Assembly: GCA_021815655.1 (NCBI GenBank)
Contig: JAKAGJ010000085.1
Coordinates: 1 to 7,599, forward strand
DNA: 7,599 nt
Reading direction: 5' to 3'
DNA from: Deltaproteobacteria bacterium
GTDB taxonomy: Bacteria > Desulfobacterota > Desulfarculia > Desulfarculales > Desulfarculaceae
Below the pieces are notes generated by a model. It had not been told where the DNA came from. It did no database searches and worked only from the letters and a program-made list of their open reading frames with translations. Below are positions 7,593 through 7,599 of the stretch, piece after piece. The translations under genes were made by a program, and so were the position numbers. Position 1 is the first letter of the stretch; every line of letters begins with the position of its first letter.

Positions 7593-7599
7593 GCCAACT

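Noticed and set aside
7496..7597. 34-residue N-terminal extension of the binding protein
   Set aside because: It would put the twin-arginine motif too far from the N-terminus, while the ATG at 7495 has a good ribosome binding site.

Overview
The window is GC-rich (roughly two thirds G+C by eye), densely coded, and every convincing gene lies on the minus strand. Read in the direction of transcription (high to low coordinates) it holds a complete five-gene branched-chain amino acid-type (LIV/HAAT) ABC importer, then a small PPP-type metallophosphatase, then an ADP-forming acyl-CoA synthetase. The Tat-dependent LIV-type binding protein, the fused ADP-forming acyl-CoA ligase and the high GC suggest a Gram-negative, probably anaerobic bacterium. 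A Desulfarculales-like or other high-GC Desulfobacterota lineage is my best guess, but this is inference from general knowledge and not from a marker gene.

Layout. 7496-7599 is the leader of the transport operon, with a possible -10 box at its edge and two small hairpins. 7495-6209 is the substrate-binding protein with a twin-arginine signal. 6209-5340 (livH) and 5343-4378 (livM) are the two permeases; 4373-3648 (livG) and 3655-2951 (livF) are the two ATPases. The five genes are joined by overlaps of 1, 4 and 8 bases and one gap of 4 bases, so they are almost certainly one translationally coupled operon. 2950-2845 is a 106-base spacer with a stem-loop after livF, a short inverted repeat and a good sigma70-type promoter placed so that the transcript would start at or next to the next ATG. 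2844-2200 is the metallophosphatase. 2199-2120 is an 80-base spacer with a perfect 8-bp hairpin. 2119-50 is the two-domain (alpha-beta fused) NDP-forming acyl-CoA synthetase. 49-1 shows no further gene.

How they may work together. The importer would bring a small amino acid or carboxylate into the cell at the cost of ATP. The ADP-forming synthetase interconverts an acid, CoA and ATP with acyl-CoA, ADP and phosphate, so it could activate an imported acid or recover ATP from the acyl-CoA formed when the imported compound is broken down. This link rests only on adjacency and common orientation. The phosphatase could be regulatory or a housekeeping neighbour. No gap exceeds 300 bases, and I see no RNA genes, mobile elements or CRISPR arrays. 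I do not see a convincing new system: the most unusual items are a predicted leaderless phosphatase gene and the altered active-site loop of the acyl-CoA synthetase.
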